Below are positions 62,371-64,000 of a stretch of DNA of 64,000 nucleotides, in pieces. Within the stretch, counting starts at the first letter, position 1, and every line of letters begins with the position of its first letter. This stretch comes from CAIUGU01 sp965279735 (GTDB lineage Bacteria; Pseudomonadota; Gammaproteobacteria; Steroidobacterales; Steroidobacteraceae). Location: contig OZ257260.1 of assembly GCA_965279735.1 (NCBI GenBank), positions 2,790,001 to 2,854,000 on the forward strand. Reading direction: 5' to 3'. A model generated the notes under the pieces. The model searched no databases. It saw only the letters and a program-made list of their open reading frames with translations, and was not told the origin of the DNA. The position numbers and the translations under genes were made by a program.

Positions 62371-64000
<1,630 letters not shown>

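Overview
The window is a GC-rich, gene-dense stretch of bacterial chromosome. The gene set points to a heterotrophic gammaproteobacterium: a TonB-dependent receptor, malate synthase G, glnE, groEL, several Tat- and lipoprotein-secreted enzymes, and a bacterial ACE-type peptidase. A Steroidobacter/Nevskiales-like relative is plausible, but that is inferred from gene content; no rRNA or tRNA gene is visible to confirm it. I see no prophage, insertion sequence, integron or CRISPR array. The only repeats are two copies of one family of long intergenic inverted repeats.

Layout. 1-6103: an edge-truncated DUF1592/DUF1588 cytochrome-type protein, overlapping a Tat-exported MBL-fold protein, then a TonB-dependent receptor. 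6213-15408: a glyoxylate/glycolate locus. Malate synthase G, an MFS transporter and a serine-glyoxylate-type aminotransferase read left; a GntR/FCD regulator, a FAD/Fe-S glycolate or lactate dehydrogenase fusion and a GlcG-like protein read right. A strong palindrome lies in the divergent control region. 15434-22215: an esterase, a stress protein, an aldo-keto reductase plus SDR pair, a UspA protein, a GIY-YIG-like protein and several small proteins. 22344-29532: an exported esterase, a cysteine synthase-glutaredoxin fusion, a GFA protein, an AraC regulator, a subclass B3 metallo-beta-lactamase, a DUF4382 lipoprotein and a diheme cytochrome c.

29712-39340: an ACE-like M2 dipeptidase, a GST, a DsbA-NhaA fusion, a flavocytochrome locus of the p-cresol methylhydroxylase/eugenol hydroxylase type, an AraC regulator, a DsbA-like thiol protein and an exported VOC protein. 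39341-44116: a ferritin-like/Fer4_19/double-CDGSH fusion, an FrhB/BciB-like iron-sulfur flavoprotein and a Tat-exported MDR dehydrogenase. 44220-51716: an operon-like set with overlapping genes (BchC-like dehydrogenase, cysteine-less PTPS-fold protein, GT4 glycosyltransferase, SAM methyltransferase, DgkA kinase, OsmC). It is divergent from a CDP-alcohol phosphatidyltransferase and is followed by TerC and a membrane sulfatase-fold protein. This is the best candidate for an undescribed pathway.

51737-64000: the inverted repeats, a MetE-like methyltransferase, an exported peroxiredoxin, a YCII protein, then a leftward run of GNAT, GST, glnE, a DHA2 transporter, an APC permease, an exported methyltransferase and the edge-truncated groEL, which has its own terminator.

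The clearest functional group is the glyoxylate/glycolate locus: glycolate or 2-hydroxyacid oxidation makes glyoxylate, which malate synthase G condenses with acetyl-CoA or the aminotransferase turns into glycine. A recurring theme elsewhere is thiol/Fe-S chemistry in fused proteins (CysK-Grx, DsbA-NhaA, ferritin-CDGSH).
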